NCBI GenBank assembly: GCA_964590955.1
Contig: CAZPYT010000007.1
Coordinates: 1 to 40,474, forward strand
Length of the DNA: 40,474 nt
Origin: CAZPYT01 sp964590955
GTDB taxonomy: Bacteria > Patescibacteriota > WWE3 > UBA101185 > UBA10185
Direction of reading: 5' to 3'
A model generated the notes under the pieces. That model worked only from the letters and a program-made list of their open reading frames with translations. It did no database searches and had not been told where the DNA came from. Shown here in pieces: positions 1 to 8,593 of this stretch. A program made the position numbers and the translations under genes. Position 1 is the first letter of the stretch. The number at the start of each line of letters is the position of its first letter.

Positions 1-79
1 CAGTAACAGGTAATACTTTACCGCTTTCCAAAAAAACCTGAGTCATATTTAATTTTTTTCCTTTTATTGTACTAGACAT
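1..79 (-). CDS. rplC: 50S ribosomal protein L3, N-terminal fragment
   Basis: The first 26 codons of ribosomal protein L3 run off the left edge. Translated from the ATG at 79 the protein begins MSSTIKGKKLNMTQVFLESG and continues KVLPVT, matching the L3 N-terminal signature GKKxGMTQVFxxxGKxxPVT; the usual Gly before MTQVF is Asn here. L3 is an early-assembly 23S rRNA-binding protein near the peptidyl transferase centre. It follows rpsJ, the canonical S10-operon order, but 169 bases separate them, and a terminator-like hairpin with seven Us ends exactly at the ATG. No Shine-Dalgarno is visible. A later ATG (MTQVF) is possible but would cut the conserved GKK. Confidence 0.85.
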   Translation of the reverse strand, partial: MSSTIKGKKLNMTQVFLESGKVLPVT

Positions 80-118
80 AAAAAAAGCGCCCTCGGGCGC
101 ACTCAAGCACTACCCAAG
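80..118 (-). promoter_or_regulatory. Attenuator-like terminator/antiterminator before rplC
   Basis: On the minus strand the stem GCGCCC/GGGCGC (100-95 with 92-87) is followed by seven Us (86-80) that directly touch the rplC ATG. An upstream CTTGGG (118-113) can pair with CCCGAG (97-92), which would break the terminator stem, so two mutually exclusive folds are possible. A TATAAT at 160-155 could be a local promoter -10, with a weak -35. This looks like an intrinsic terminator that can be relieved, but the ligand or protein is unknown. Confidence 0.5.
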
Positions 119-248
119 TTTTTCTTTCGTTATAATATTTCAAACATGCACGCCATTATATCAACTTTTATACCATCTTTTCTAGTGTTTTTGTTCTTTG
201 TTTTTTGCATCAAATAATTCAGCTGATAAAAATCTTTTTACAGACTTT

Positions 249-569
249 TTACATTTTTATTGAGATTCCGACGCCTGCCGGAAGACTCAATCTCGACAAA
301 CTATCAACTGTGGAGCTTGTCGGGTTGATAACATCAATCACTCTTTTATGCGTTCTCAATTCAAACTGTTCTCTTGATCTCTTATCTATGTGAGGTCCTC
401 TAATTACAGTAAATCTCTCTTTCTTTGTAGGCAAGGGTACAGGTCCAACAACTCTTGCGCCTGTCCTTATGACAGTGTCTACAATTTTAGAACAACTTAA
501 ATCCATGACTCTACTATCATATGATTTTAGTTTTATTCTTAATTTCGTTTCAGTTTCTTGTTTTGCCAT
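249..569 (-). CDS. rpsJ: 30S ribosomal protein S10
   Basis: A 106-residue S10 protein, normal length for the family. It carries the characteristic segment GARVVGPVPLPTKKERFTVI followed by RGPHIDKRSREQFE and RTHKRVIDV. S10 sits in the 30S head and, in other bacteria, also links NusB/NusG to ribosomes and antitermination complexes. It lies between tuf and rplC on the minus strand, joining the str and S10 clusters as in many bacteria. No Shine-Dalgarno precedes the ATG; instead a perfect 11-base inverted repeat ends 9 bases upstream. The first residues MAKQETETKLRIKLKSYDSR fit the family start. Confidence 0.97.
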   Translation of the reverse strand: MAKQETETKLRIKLKSYDSRVMDLSCSKIVDTVIRTGARVVGPVPLPTKKERFTVIRGPHIDKRSREQFELRTHKRVIDVINPTSSTVDSLSRLSLPAGVGISIKM

Positions 570-578
570 AATCAGTCT

Positions 579-602
579 GGAGGCGGTGCAAGCACCGCCT
601 CC
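579..602 (-). promoter_or_regulatory. Perfect hairpin in the tuf-rpsJ spacer
   Basis: An 11-base perfect inverted repeat (minus-strand GGAGGCGGTGC / GCACCGCCTCC) folds into a GC-rich stem with a CUUG-type tetraloop. It starts 17 bases after the tuf stop and ends 9 bases before the rpsJ ATG. There is no U-tract, so a simple terminator is unlikely. Its 5' arm contains the only SD-like GGAGG near rpsJ, locked in the stem and too far from the ATG for normal use. A processing site or translational control element is possible. Confidence 0.6.
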
Positions 603-618
603 TCTATGTCTTAGTCAA

Positions 619-1797
619 TTATGAAATTATTTTGGTAATAACTCCCGCACCGACTGTGTGTCCACCTTCTCTAACTGCGAAGGGCAAACCTTCGTCCATA
701 GCTACCGGTGTAATTAACTTAACTTTTATAGTCACGTTGTCTCCCGGCATTACCATTTCAACACCTTCTGGAAGGGTGATTTCTCCGGTAACGTCAGTAG
801 TTCTTAAGAAAAACTGAGGTCTGTAACCACTAAAGAATTGCTTGTGACGGCCACCTTCCTCTTTTGACAAAATATAAATTTTTGCTTCGAATGCATTGTG
901 AGGAGTAATAGTACCCGGCTTAGCCAAAAACTGACCTCTTTCGATATCTTCACGATCAACACCTCTTAACAGGATACCGACATTGTCTCCTGCTTGGCCT
1001 TCTTTAAGCTGTTTCTTGAACATCTCAACTCCGGTTACAACAGTTTTTGTGGTATCTTTAATACCTACGATTTCAATTTCCTCGTTAACCAGTACCTTAC
1101 CTCTTTCGATTCTTCCCGTTGCGACTGTACCTCTACCTTTGATAGAGAAAACATCCTCAACAGGCATCAAAAATGGTTTTTCAAGATCTCTTACCGGTGT
1201 AGGAATGTAACTATCAACAGCTTCCATTAGCTCTTCAATCGATTTTGCATATGTTGCATCACCTTCGAGAGCTTTTAGAGCAGATCCTTTAATTATTGGA
1301 ATTTCATCCCCTGGAAAACCATACTTAGTTAACAACTCTCTTATTTCCAATTCGACTAATTCTAAGATTTCTTTATCTTGAACCATATCTACTTTGTTCA
1401 TGAAAACAACCATTGCCGGTACGTTAACCTGTTTGGCCAAAAGAATATGTTCTCTTGTTTGAGGCATTGGACCATCAGGAGCAGACACGACAAGAATTGC
1501 ACCATCTAATTGGGCGGCACCGGTAATCATGTTCTTAATGTAATCTGCGTGTCCGGGACAGTCTATGTGTGCATAGTGTCTATTTGCAGTCTCATACTCA
1601 ACATGAGTAATATTAATGGTGATACCTCTTTCTCTTTCTTCAGGAGCTTTATCGATATCTTCAAATTTTGTAAAATCAGCCAACCCTTTATCAGCTAAAA
1701 CTTTCGTAATTGCAGCTGTCAAGGTTGTTTTTCCGTGATCAACATGTCCGATTGTACCAATGTTGACGTGCGGTTTTGTTCTTTGAAACTCAGACAT
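619..1797 (-). CDS. tuf: Elongation factor Tu
   Basis: EF-Tu (392 residues) delivers aminoacyl-tRNA to the ribosomal A site as a GTP complex. All GTPase motifs are intact: GHVDHGKTTL (G1), RGITIN (G2), DCPGHADY (G3) and NKVD (G4). Domains 2 and 3 follow, with the closing GGHTVGAGVITKI typical of the family. It lies after fusA (83-base spacer) and before rpsJ, as the penultimate gene of the str operon. The start is supported by the MSEFQRTKPHVNIGTIGHVD beginning and by a purine-rich GAAAGGCAAAAG stretch upstream. Nothing unusual was seen. Confidence 0.98.
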   Translation of the reverse strand: MSEFQRTKPHVNIGTIGHVDHGKTTLTAAITKVLADKGLADFTKFEDIDKAPEERERGITINITHVEYETANRHYAHIDCPGHADYIKNMITGAAQLDGAILVVSAPDGPMPQTREHILLAKQVNVPAMVVFMNKVDMVQDKEILELVELEIRELLTKYGFPGDEIPIIKGSALKALEGDATYAKSIEELMEAVDSYIPTPVRDLEKPFLMPVEDVFSIKGRGTVATGRIERGKVLVNEEIEIVGIKDTTKTVVTGVEMFKKQLKEGQAGDNVGILLRGVDREDIERGQFLAKPGTITPHNAFEAKIYILSKEEGGRHKQFFSGYRPQFFLRTTDVTGEITLPEGVEMVMPGDNVTIKVKLITPVAMDEGLPFAVREGGHTVGAGVITKIIS

Positions 1798-1880
1798 TTC
1801 TTTTGCCTTTCGTATTAACTTTCTAATTTAATATTTTTTTTAATACAGCAGAGGTAGTTAATCAGAAATTATCTATAAAA

Positions 1881-3965
1881 TCAAGACTTTCCTTTAACTA
1901 TCTGCTCAACTATACTTTGAGGAACTTCCTCATAGTGGCTGGGTTCCATCGTAAAAGATGCCCTTCCCTGAGTTAATCCTCTAAGCTCAGTTGCATATCC
2001 AAACATTTCTGCTAGCGGAACCTTTGCTGAGATTGTTGTGGCGTTATCGTCTATTTTTGTTGATTCAATTTTCCCTCTTTTACCCGAGATATTCCCAATG
2101 ATATCACCCATAAAATCCTCCGGGGTGACAACTTCCAGACTCATTATCGGCTCTAATAAAATAGGGTCTGCTTTTCTTTGAGCCTCTCTAAAAGCTCCTA
2201 TTGCAGACATCTTAAAAGCCATTTCAGAAGAGTCTACCTCATGAAATGATCCGTCAAACAAAGTAACCCTAAAGTCTATAACCGGATAACCTGCTATACC
2301 TCCGCTTTCAGAAGCTTCTTTTATCCCTTTTTCAACTGCAGGAATATATTCTTTCGGAATAGAGCCTCCAACAATCTTGTCAACGAATTCAATACCCTTA
2401 CCTGCTTCCAGCGGCTCCATTTTAATGTACACGTGACCGTATTGACCTCTACCACCGGATTGTCTGATGTATTTATTTTCAGCTTCAACAGCTTTTTTAA
2501 CAGTTTCTCTATAAGCAACTTGAGGTTTGCCTGTATTGACTTCAACACCAAATTCTCTCTTCATACGATCTACAATAATTTCAAGATGAAGTTCACCCAT
2601 ACCATAAAGCACAGTTTCACCGGTTTCAGGGTCAGAATTAACTCTCAACGTAGGATCTTCTTCAATAAATTTTTTGATTGATTCACCCATCTTGTCACGA
2701 TCCCCTTTAGTTTTCGGCTCTACAACAATACCAATAACCGGTTCTGCAAAAGTGATATTTTCTAACAAAATTGGGTGTTTTTCATCACAAAGGGTATCTC
2801 CGGTAATAGTGTTGCTCAACCCGATAACAGCTGCGATTTCTCCTGCTTTAACCTGTTTAATTTCTTCTCTGTGATTTGCATGCATCAAGAGAATGCGGCC
2901 TACTCTTTCTTTTTTATCTTTTGTGGAATTCAATATATATGAGCCGCTGTCAAGAACGCCTGAATACACTCTAATATAAGTCAATCTACCTACGTATGGG
3001 TCTGTCTGAATTTTAAATGCCAAAGCAGCAAAAGGCTCCTCTACGGTCTCTGCTAGCGCATATTTTTCACCATCAGAAATTCTTGTTGCTGTAACGTTTG
3101 AAACATCTAAAGGTGACGGCAAATATGCAACTACTGAATCCAACACGTACTGGGCTGCAATTCCTCTACCATCTCCTCCAAATACAGGATAAAAATCTCC
3201 GGCCAATGTTGCTTTTCTTACGCAAGAAATAATTTCTTCCTCTGACAGGGTCTCATCACTCAAATATTTCTCCATCAGCGCGTCATCATATTCAACAACA
3301 GCCTCAATTAACTCTTGTCTATATTTTTTTACTATATCAATCATTTCTGAGGGTACTTCTTCTTCAACAAATTTATCTTGTTTTAGATCGCTATACGTAT
3401 AGGCTTTCATCCTGATTAGGTCAACATTACCATTTATTTCTTTTTCAAAACCAATAGGTAGAAATATCGGAAATGCCTTTGGGCTTAATCTTTTTTTAAT
3501 GGATGCCAAGCTTTTATAAAAATCTCCGCCAATTTGGTTTATTTTATTTATAAAGCACATTCTGGGAACACCGTATTTATTAGCTTGTCTCCAAACAGTT
3601 TCCGACTGAGGTTCTACACCCATTTTTCCATCAAAAACAACAACGGCACCGTCCAAAACTCTTAATGACCTCTCTACTTCAGCTGTAAAATCAACGTGTC
3701 CCGGTGTGTCGATAATATTGATACGGTGGTCTTTCCAAAAACAAGTTGTAGCCGCACTAGTAATTGTAATACCTCGTTCTCTTTCTTGAGCCATCCAATC
3801 CATTTGTGTGTCGCCTTCGTGAACCTCGCCAATTTTATGGGTTTTACCTGTGTAATACAAAATACTTTCGGTGGTTGTGGTTTTTCCGGCATCAATATGT
3901 GCAATAATACCTATATTTCTAAGCTTATTCATTGGATATTCTTTTTTTTCAGTTTTTTCTGACAT
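1881..3965 (-). CDS. fusA: Elongation factor G with altered G4 motif (NKIN)
   Basis: EF-G (694 residues) catalyses ribosomal translocation and, with RRF, ribosome recycling. G1 AHIDAGKTTTTE (about 22-33), the G2 segment RGITIT and G3 DTPGHVDF (86-93) are intact, followed by the usual domains II-V, with RGQYGHVYI in domain IV. The G4 motif, NKxD in nearly all translational GTPases, reads NKIN (residues 140-143); the Asn codon is AAC at 3539-3537. This Asp normally contacts the guanine base. The start MSEKTEKKEYPMNKLRNIGI at 3965 is chosen because the longer reading frame would overlap rpsG; MNKL (3932) is an alternative. It lies between rpsG and tuf. Confidence 0.97.
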   Translation of the reverse strand: MSEKTEKKEYPMNKLRNIGIIAHIDAGKTTTTESILYYTGKTHKIGEVHEGDTQMDWMAQERERGITITSAATTCFWKDHRINIIDTPGHVDFTAEVERSLRVLDGAVVVFDGKMGVEPQSETVWRQANKYGVPRMCFINKINQIGGDFYKSLASIKKRLSPKAFPIFLPIGFEKEINGNVDLIRMKAYTYSDLKQDKFVEEEVPSEMIDIVKKYRQELIEAVVEYDDALMEKYLSDETLSEEEIISCVRKATLAGDFYPVFGGDGRGIAAQYVLDSVVAYLPSPLDVSNVTATRISDGEKYALAETVEEPFAALAFKIQTDPYVGRLTYIRVYSGVLDSGSYILNSTKDKKERVGRILLMHANHREEIKQVKAGEIAAVIGLSNTITGDTLCDEKHPILLENITFAEPVIGIVVEPKTKGDRDKMGESIKKFIEEDPTLRVNSDPETGETVLYGMGELHLEIIVDRMKREFGVEVNTGKPQVAYRETVKKAVEAENKYIRQSGGRGQYGHVYIKMEPLEAGKGIEFVDKIVGGSIPKEYIPAVEKGIKEASESGGIAGYPVIDFRVTLFDGSFHEVDSSEMAFKMSAIGAFREAQRKADPILLEPIMSLEVVTPEDFMGDIIGNISGKRGKIESTKIDDNATTISAKVPLAEMFGYATELRGLTQGRASFTMEPSHYEEVPQSIVEQIVKGKS

Positions 3966-4029
3966 ATTTTTATTTCTCAACGCACAAAAAATTAATAAGT
4001 ACGGGCACTTGCGCGTTAGGTAGGATTTT

Positions 4030-4497
4030 TTAGAACCGAGCAAAGTGAGCAAAAGCTCTATTGGATTCGGCTGATTTATGAGTTTCATCTCTTTTCTTTA
4101 CAGCGTCGCCAATTCCGTCATAGGCATCTTTCAACTCTTTGTGCAGTCTGGCAAGCATGTCCTGACCTTTTTTCTTTCTTGCAGCACCTACTAACCATCT
4201 GACCGATAACGCTTCGGCTCTTTCGTGTTTCACAGGATAGGGTACCTGATATGTTGCACCACCAACTCTTCTTGATCTAACTTCTTGAGTAGGCATTACA
4301 TTTTTAACTGACTGTTCAAACATCCTGAGTGCTTCTCTTTCATCTTCGTTCAACTTACGGATTGCACCATATACAATTTCCTCAGAGGTACTTTTTTTAC
4401 CTGCGAGCATGACAATACTTATCATTCTCGATACTACTTTGGATCTAAAAACGGAGTCCGGTCGAATTGGTCTTTTTTTAGCTCTTTTTGATCTCAT
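4030..4497 (-). CDS. rpsG: 30S ribosomal protein S7
   Basis: S7 (155 residues) nucleates assembly of the 30S head and lies near the mRNA exit and E site. The sequence has the conserved MRSKRAKKRPIRPDSVF opening and the 'VRSRRVGGATYQVPYPV' beta-hairpin region, and ends with ESNRAFAHFARF. It sits 3 bases downstream of rpsL and 64 bases upstream of the chosen fusA start, the standard str-operon order. A weak AAAGGAA lies upstream of the start. Length and sequence are ordinary. Confidence 0.97.
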   Translation of the reverse strand: MRSKRAKKRPIRPDSVFRSKVVSRMISIVMLAGKKSTSEEIVYGAIRKLNEDEREALRMFEQSVKNVMPTQEVRSRRVGGATYQVPYPVKHERAEALSVRWLVGAARKKKGQDMLARLHKELKDAYDGIGDAVKKRDETHKSAESNRAFAHFARF

Positions 4498-4500
4498 ATA

Positions 4501-4914
4501 CTATTCCTTTGGTTTTTTTGCACCATAAATTGATCTTGATGATTTTCTATTATTCACTCCCTGCAAATCGTAGACCGCACGCACGATTGTGTATTTAATT
4601 CCCGGTAAATCTTTAACTCTACCGCCGCGTACCAAAACAACAGAATGCTCTTGCAAACTGTGACCTTCTCCTGGAATATATGCAGTTACCTCACGTCTAT
4701 TCGATAGTCGTACTCTCGCAACTTTTCGTAGTGCTGAATTTGGTTTTCTTGGAGTTTGGGTTCTTACCTGGAGACAAACGCCTCTTTTAAAAGGTGAGGT
4801 TGTTTCCTTAAACTTACGCTTTTTAGTATTATAAACATCCCCCAACGCAGGAGTTTTAACTTTCTTTACTTTGTTTTTTCTTCCTTTTTTTATTAATTGA
4901 CTTATTGTTGGCAT
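4501..4914 (-). CDS. rpsL: 30S ribosomal protein S12, Arg at the streptomycin-site lysine
   Basis: S12 (137 residues) lies at the decoding centre and influences accuracy. The decoding loop reads QTPRKPNSALRKVARVRLSN: where E. coli has the first Lys of TPKKPNSA (Lys43 counting Met) this protein has Arg (own residue 56, codon AGA). The second loop RVKDLPG is normal. In E. coli and mycobacteria, Lys-to-Arg at this site gives streptomycin resistance with near-normal fidelity, so intrinsic resistance is a fair inference. An N-terminal extension rich in Lys makes it about 13 residues longer than E. coli S12. It is 4 bases downstream of rpoC and has no Shine-Dalgarno. Confidence 0.97.
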   Translation of the reverse strand: MPTISQLIKKGRKNKVKKVKTPALGDVYNTKKRKFKETTSPFKRGVCLQVRTQTPRKPNSALRKVARVRLSNRREVTAYIPGEGHSLQEHSVVLVRGGRVKDLPGIKYTIVRAVYDLQGVNNRKSSRSIYGAKKPKE

Positions 4915-4918
4915 ATTA

Positions 4919-7900
4919 TTAATCCAATTTTGCTGCTTCTCCGGTTGGAATCAGTTTACCAATGATAACGTTTTCCTTAAGTCCTAGCAACGAGTCGACT
5001 CTACCAGATGCTGCCGCATCGGTCAACACATTGCTTGTCTGAATAAAGGAAGCTGCAGCTAAAAAGCTATCGCTTACAAGAGATGACTTCGTAATACCTA
5101 AAAGATGAAGTTCCGCAACAGCCGGCTCTCCGCCTTCTGCAATTACTTTTTCATTTTCTTCAATAAAGGTATCTCTTGATACTTTCTCGTCCATCAAAAA
5201 TTCAGTATCTCCACTGTCAACTATTCTTACATTCTTGAACATCTGTTTTACAATAACTTCAATATGTTTATCGTTTAAATTAACACCTTGTGACGCATAA
5301 ACTGTTTGAATTTCATCAATTATGTATTTCTGTGTAGCATTTACACCTACAACGCTCATTAAATCTCTAAGATCGAGATGGCCCGAAGTAAGTTTTGAGC
5401 CTTTAGCAACTTTTTGATCGTTTTCAACTAATATTTCGGATATTGGATCTACAGCATATTCACCGATAGTTTCTTCTCCGTCTTCACCTTTACCCATCAA
5501 TAATATTTTTCTTTCATCGCCTGATTTGTAGATTCTGGCTACGCCATCGACGTCAGCCATAATTGCTAATACTTTTGGCGTTCTTGCTTCTACCAGCTCT
5601 TCTACTCTTGGCAAACCTTGTGTAATATCTTTTCCTGCAACACCACCTGTATGAAAGGTTCTCATTGTTAGCTGAGTACCCGGTTCGCCAATAGACTGCG
5701 CTGCGGCAACACCGACTGCAGAACCAATTCTTACATCTTTGCCATTCATTAAATCTATACCATAGCACTTTTTACAAACACCGCGTTTTGTATCACATCC
5801 TAAAACAGATCTTATAGATATGGTTTCTATACCTGATTTTTCAAGTTCTGATAAATTATCTTCAGTTAAAATCTCGCCCGCTTTCACAATAACCTTGTTA
5901 TCAATTTTTGCGTCTTCTGCAAGATATCTACCCTTTAAACGCTGAGCGAAAGATTGAAGCATCGTGCCTTCACCAACCTTCATTATTCTTCCATAGTCAG
6001 TTCCGCAATCTTCCTCTCTTACAATCACTTCTTGAGAAACATCAACCAATCTTCTTGTTAAATAACCTGCATCTGCCGTCTTCAATCCCTTGTCAACAAG
6101 TCCTTTTCTAGCACCGCGGGCACCAACGAAATATTCAAGACCTGATAAACCGGTTTTATAGTTGCCAAGTAGAGGTAATAAAACTGTTTTTCCTGTAGGA
6201 TCAGCAACCAGACCTTTAATACCGGCAATTTGGTTAACCTGGCTTCTTGAAGCTCTGGTAGAACCGGATTTAACTAGTACTTTTACAGGATTATCCTCCT
6301 TTAAATTATTCCAAACACTTTCGCTAATTTCATCCACAACCTTATACCAAGCGTCTTCGGTCAATCTAACAGATTCAGCAGCGGTAATAAGACCTCTTCT
6401 CAAGTTATAATCAATATCAAGAACAGCTTTTCTTCCTTTTTCAACAATTTCTGAGGTTTCTTTTGGAACATCAATATCTGAAAGAGATACTGACTGGCCG
6501 GAAGTTGTACCGTATTTCAAACCAATATCTTTAATATCATCAATAAACTTGACAACAACTTCTTGAGGCTCATGACTGAAAGCTCTTGCCAGTAAAGCCG
6601 TTACATTTTTTTTGTCCATTGTAGAGTTTATAAATCCAAAGTTTTCCGGAACAATCTGATTAAATATCAGTCTGCCTAAAGTTGTTTCAATAATTTCTCC
6701 GTTGTGCCTCACTTTTGCTGGCTGTCTTAAACCTAGAGTTTTGGTTATGTCGCTGGCATATACCATCTCATCAATGTCGGTAAACACTTTATCCAAAACA
6801 GGTAAAGACTCGTCAATAGCAGTGACATAATAAACACCAAACAGCATTATTTTTGTCGGAATTGACATTGGCGATCCATTGGAAGGATTCAAAAGATTAT
6901 TAGTAGAAATCAACATCTCTTTCGCTTCTTGTATAGCCTCATTTGACAAAGGAACGTGTACAGCCATTTGGTCACCGTCAAAATCGGCATTAAAACCGGA
7001 ACAAACACAAAGATGTAACCTGATGGAATTTCCTTCAATCAATTTTGGATAAAATGCCTGTATACCAAGTCTCCACAGAGTAGGTGCACGGTTCAAAAGC
7101 ACGGGATGATCCTTAACAACTGACTCCAGAATATCCCAAACTTCCGGGCTTCTCTGTTCAAGGTAATATTTAGCACTTTTAACGTTAGGTGCAAAGCCTT
7201 TTCCTAAGACTTCTCTTAAAACATAAGGTTTGAATAACTCGAGAGCCATTTCTTTTGGAATACCGCATTCATTCAATGCTAATTTCGGGCCGTTGATAAT
7301 AACACCGCGACCTGAGTAATCTACGCGTTTTCCAAGTAAGTTTAATCTAAATGTACCCTGCTTTCCTTTTATCATATCGGCCAGTGATCTGAGCTCTTTA
7401 CGACCTCTTGAAATCCTTGCTTTATTTCTCTGTTTGGATGAATCGAATAAAGCATCTACTGACTCCTGAAGCATTCTTTTTTCGTTTCTAACAATAATTT
7501 CTGGAGCGCCTAAATCGAGAAGTCTTTGCAACCTGTTATTTCTATTTATAACTCTTCTGTACAAATCATTAAGATCTGATGTAGCAAACCTTCCACCCTC
7601 TAACTGAACCATAGGTCTGAGATCAGGAGGAATTACCGGTAAAACGCTTAATATCATATTGCTGGGGGGAATTCCTGCACGTCTGAACTGTTCTACAACT
7701 TTAAGTCTTTTTGCTATTTTTATGGCTTTTTGGCCTTTTGCTGAAGTCAATTCCTCGGTTAATTCTTGGGAAAGTGCGTTTAGGTCCATGCTTTCCAACA
7801 AGCCCTGTATTGCTTGGGCACCAATTTCTAATTTACAAAATAAATTTACGTAGTTAAAAAGATTTAAATATTCGTTCTCTGATAAAACACTGTGCAGTTC

Positions 7901-8593
7901 AATTCCTTCAATTTTCTTTTGAAGCATTTTATAAGTGGTTTCCTGATCGTTCATTTTATCTTCGTTTGCTTTTCTAACTGATTGTACTTTTTGTCTTAGT
8001 TTAAATTCGTATTCCTGTAGTTTAAGATCGTCATTCTTGGGTTTTTCTTTAGCAAATGAGGTTTCAATTTCTTTTATTTTTTCGTTTACTTCTTTTTCTG
8101 CAATTAGTTTTGATTTCTCCAAATCTTTTTCTACATTGCTAATAGCTTCAGCTTTCTTGGAGCTATCAATTTCAGTGACTATAAAAGCAGAAAAGTATAT
8201 TACAGATTCAACGTTTCTAGGAGACAGGTTGAGTAACAGCGCCATCTTTGAGGGAATTCCTCTAAAAAACCAAACATGTGCTACAGGCGATGCTAGTTTT
8301 ATATGACCCATTCGTTCTCTTCTTACTCTTGATGTCGTGATCTGTACACCGCATTTGTCACAAATTACGTCTTTGTATCGAATACCTTTATACTTTCCGC
8401 AATAGCATTCATAATTTTTCACCGGACCGAATATTCTTTCATCAAAAAGACCTTCTCTCTCAGATTTAAATGTTCTGTAGTTTATGGTTTCCGGTTTAGT
8501 TATTTCCCCATATGACCAGTCCAATACCTGCTCCGGAGAAGCAAGATATATTTTTATAGAATCAAATTTTTTTAAACTTGACAGATTTCTCAT
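4919..8593 (-). CDS. rpoC: DNA-directed RNA polymerase subunit beta'
   Basis: The beta' subunit (1224 residues) forms half of the RNA polymerase active-site cleft. The catalytic NADFDGDQMAVHVPLS motif binds the metal A Mg ion. The N-terminal zinc site CYCGKYKG...CDKCG and the second cysteine cluster CDTKRGVCKKCYG are present, as are the 'RVDYSGRGVI' switch region and 'MRTFHTGG' trigger-loop region. A charged, coiled-coil-like insertion rich in Lys and Glu occupies about residues 150-220. The start overlaps the rpoB stop by one base (TAATG), so translational coupling is likely. The next gene is rpsL. Confidence 0.98.
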   Translation of the reverse strand: MRNLSSLKKFDSIKIYLASPEQVLDWSYGEITKPETINYRTFKSEREGLFDERIFGPVKNYECYCGKYKGIRYKDVICDKCGVQITTSRVRRERMGHIKLASPVAHVWFFRGIPSKMALLLNLSPRNVESVIYFSAFIVTEIDSSKKAEAISNVEKDLEKSKLIAEKEVNEKIKEIETSFAKEKPKNDDLKLQEYEFKLRQKVQSVRKANEDKMNDQETTYKMLQKKIEGIELHSVLSENEYLNLFNYVNLFCKLEIGAQAIQGLLESMDLNALSQELTEELTSAKGQKAIKIAKRLKVVEQFRRAGIPPSNMILSVLPVIPPDLRPMVQLEGGRFATSDLNDLYRRVINRNNRLQRLLDLGAPEIIVRNEKRMLQESVDALFDSSKQRNKARISRGRKELRSLADMIKGKQGTFRLNLLGKRVDYSGRGVIINGPKLALNECGIPKEMALELFKPYVLREVLGKGFAPNVKSAKYYLEQRSPEVWDILESVVKDHPVLLNRAPTLWRLGIQAFYPKLIEGNSIRLHLCVCSGFNADFDGDQMAVHVPLSNEAIQEAKEMLISTNNLLNPSNGSPMSIPTKIMLFGVYYVTAIDESLPVLDKVFTDIDEMVYASDITKTLGLRQPAKVRHNGEIIETTLGRLIFNQIVPENFGFINSTMDKKNVTALLARAFSHEPQEVVVKFIDDIKDIGLKYGTTSGQSVSLSDIDVPKETSEIVEKGRKAVLDIDYNLRRGLITAAESVRLTEDAWYKVVDEISESVWNNLKEDNPVKVLVKSGSTRASRSQVNQIAGIKGLVADPTGKTVLLPLLGNYKTGLSGLEYFVGARGARKGLVDKGLKTADAGYLTRRLVDVSQEVIVREEDCGTDYGRIMKVGEGTMLQSFAQRLKGRYLAEDAKIDNKVIVKAGEILTEDNLSELEKSGIETISIRSVLGCDTKRGVCKKCYGIDLMNGKDVRIGSAVGVAAAQSIGEPGTQLTMRTFHTGGVAGKDITQGLPRVEELVEARTPKVLAIMADVDGVARIYKSGDERKILLMGKGEDGEETIGEYAVDPISEILVENDQKVAKGSKLTSGHLDLRDLMSVVGVNATQKYIIDEIQTVYASQGVNLNDKHIEVIVKQMFKNVRIVDSGDTEFLMDEKVSRDTFIEENEKVIAEGGEPAVAELHLLGITKSSLVSDSFLAAASFIQTSNVLTDAAASGRVDSLLGLKENVIIGKLIPTGEAAKLD

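Noticed and set aside
983..1230. Open frames opposite tuf, fusA, rpoB and rpoC
   Set aside because: They are antisense shadows of strongly conserved genes, with no family features or start signals.
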